Made by a program: the position numbers and the translations under genes
DNA from: Streptococcus suis
GTDB lineage: Bacteria > Bacillota > Bacilli > Lactobacillales > Streptococcaceae
NCBI RefSeq assembly: GCF_016775005.1
Contig: NZ_JAEUXI010000002.1
Coordinates: forward strand, 265,410-329,409
Reading direction: 5' to 3'
DNA length: 64,000 bases
The notes under the pieces: model-generated
Database searches by the model: none
What the model saw: only the letters and a program-made list of their open reading frames with translations
What the model was told of the DNA's origin: nothing
Shown here: positions 63,373 to 64,000 of the stretch, piece by piece
How positions within the stretch are numbered: the first letter of the stretch is position 1
Layout: every line of letters begins with the position of its first letter

Positions 63373-64000
63373 AAGATTGTTGCCAATCCAAGAGTCACCC
63401 ATCCAATCAGGCTTGTCCAGAATGTTGTAGCAACCACATCTCCTGTTTTTGGAAGAATCTTCTTACCAGTCACCTCTTTTTGTGAAGTAGTATCTCCAAC
63501 TGTTTCATTGGTAGCTTGTGTGTTCTTCTCATTAGAAGCTTTCAATTCTTCTTTCGAATCTGTCACACTTGCTGGCTTGGTACCAACCTTGATAACCTTA
63601 GCGGTCGCTGGGGTAGTGATACTGTCGCTCTTAACTGTGCGAGCTGTTTCAACACCGTCTGTCTTCGTAACAGTGTAAACAATTGTACGCTCACCATTGA
63701 CACCTTCGGTTTCGACAACTTCTTTACCTACTTCAAGGTTTGGATCATCTTCACGAATCGTTTCAAATGCCACGACTTGGGTTTCAACGACTTCTTCTGT
63801 TGTAACAACTGGAACGTGAACTGGCTTGGTACCAACCTTGATAACCTTAGCGGTCGCTGGGGTAGTGATACTGTCGCTCTTAACTGTGCGAGCTGTTTCA
63901 ACACCGTCTGTCTTCGTAACAGTGTAAACAATTGTACGCTCACCATTGACACCTTCGGTTTCGACAACTTCTTTACCTACTTCAAGGTTTGGATCGTCTT
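63351..64000 (-). CDS. C-terminus of a G5-repeat LPxTG surface protein (partial)
   Basis: The open frame continues past the right edge, so the N-terminus is missing. It carries at least two 83-residue repeats with EVGKEVVETEGVNGERTIVY and VKSDSITTPATAKVIKVGTK, the pattern of G5 domains. A Lys/Glu/Asn-rich spacer, the sorting signal LPKTGD, a hydrophobic segment (TTFWTSLIGWVTLGLATI) and a basic tail RRNKKS follow. G5 domains bind glycans or zinc and occur in wall proteins such as IgA/Zmp-type proteases. What the N-terminal part does cannot be told here. It lies upstream of the giant adhesin on the same strand. Confidence 0.88.
   Translation of the reverse strand, partial: DDPNLEVGKEVVETEGVNGERTIVYTVTKTDGVETARTVKSDSITTPATAKVIKVGTKPVHVPVVTTEEVVETQVVAFETIREDDPNLEVGKEVVETEGVNGERTIVYTVTKTDGVETARTVKSDSITTPATAKVIKVGTKPASVTDSKEELKASNEKNTQATNETVGDTTSQKEVTGKKILPKTGDVVATTFWTSLIGWVTLGLATILRRNKKS
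63572..64000 (-). repeat. 249-bp tandem repeats encoding G5 domains
   Basis: The sequence from 63572 recurs from 63821 with a 249-base period. In the overlap to the window edge I see one difference (63746 against 63995). More copies probably lie beyond the edge. Confidence 0.85.

Noticed and set aside
53756..64000. The surface-protein locus considered as a pilus operon
   Set aside because: No class C sortase and no pilin-like small subunits are seen in the window; both surface proteins carry ordinary LPKTG wall anchors.

Overview
The window looks like a chromosomal segment of a low-GC Gram-positive coccus of the genus Streptococcus, most likely Streptococcus suis. The pgk / FUSC-like / glnR / glnA block, tsaB-rimI-tsaD, rpoY-rnjA, a CppA homologue, PepX, RocS and YSIRK/LPxTG surface proteins are all typical of streptococci. 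The species call is inference from memory of gene content, not from a database search. No tRNA, rRNA, CRISPR array, prophage or complete insertion sequence was seen.

Layout. 1-8 kb: start of a YSIRK surface protein (cut by the window edge), a Gfo/Idh/MocA oxidoreductase, then rnhC-lepB-recD2, a lipoprotein and a membrane-anchored serine hydrolase. 8-13 kb: a galactose-type ABC transporter (mglB-mglA-mglC) with a PfkB sugar kinase upstream and a CcpA-like cre site at its promoter. 13-15.4 kb: a YwnB-like NAD(P)-binding protein, a YwnA-like Rrf2 regulator and dinB. 15.4-21.8 kb: a 2127-residue cell-wall-anchored GH101 endo-alpha-N-acetylgalactosaminidase. 22-28 kb: pflB, a LysM-CHAP hydrolase, a BOX-like repeat, then the translationally coupled set cppA / serine hydrolase / frameshifted DUF1697 gene. 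28-35.3 kb: pepX, agaS under a palindromic operator, ybaB, a membrane glycerophosphodiesterase, a YrdC-like protein and a GNAT enzyme. 35.3-43 kb: tandem hairpin repeats, rocS, a cold shock gene, a flavoprotein, a two-gene ABC exporter and azlC-azlD-yeiH. 43-49.9 kb: tsaD/rimI/tsaB, rpoY-rnjA, a second GNAT gene, glnA-glnR. 50-53.5 kb: pgk and gap. 53.7-64 kb: a CPDC thiol-disulfide oxidoreductase, a 2936-residue vWA adhesin made of about fourteen isopeptide-type D2 domains, and the C-terminus of a G5-repeat LPxTG protein.

How it fits together. Several loci point to host-glycan use. GH101 releases the core-1 disaccharide from mucin O-glycans, AgaS acts on amino-sugar phosphates, and Mgl imports galactose-type sugars; both the GH101 and mgl promoters carry cre-like sequences. 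The 54-64 kb end is a surface-adhesin locus. The giant adhesin has two cysteines flanking its vWA head and sits next to an SdbA-like oxidoreductase, which suggests disulfide stapling in addition to predicted isopeptide bonds. Its gene contains a very recent 870-bp tandem duplication (868 of 870 bases identical by eye).

The less expected signals are four genes whose -10 element sits 6-9 bases before the start codon with no Shine-Dalgarno sequence (probable leaderless or nearly leaderless mRNAs), a set of hairpin-rich intergenic repeats sharing modules, and a coiled-coil hairpin inserted inside the last D2 domain of the adhesin.
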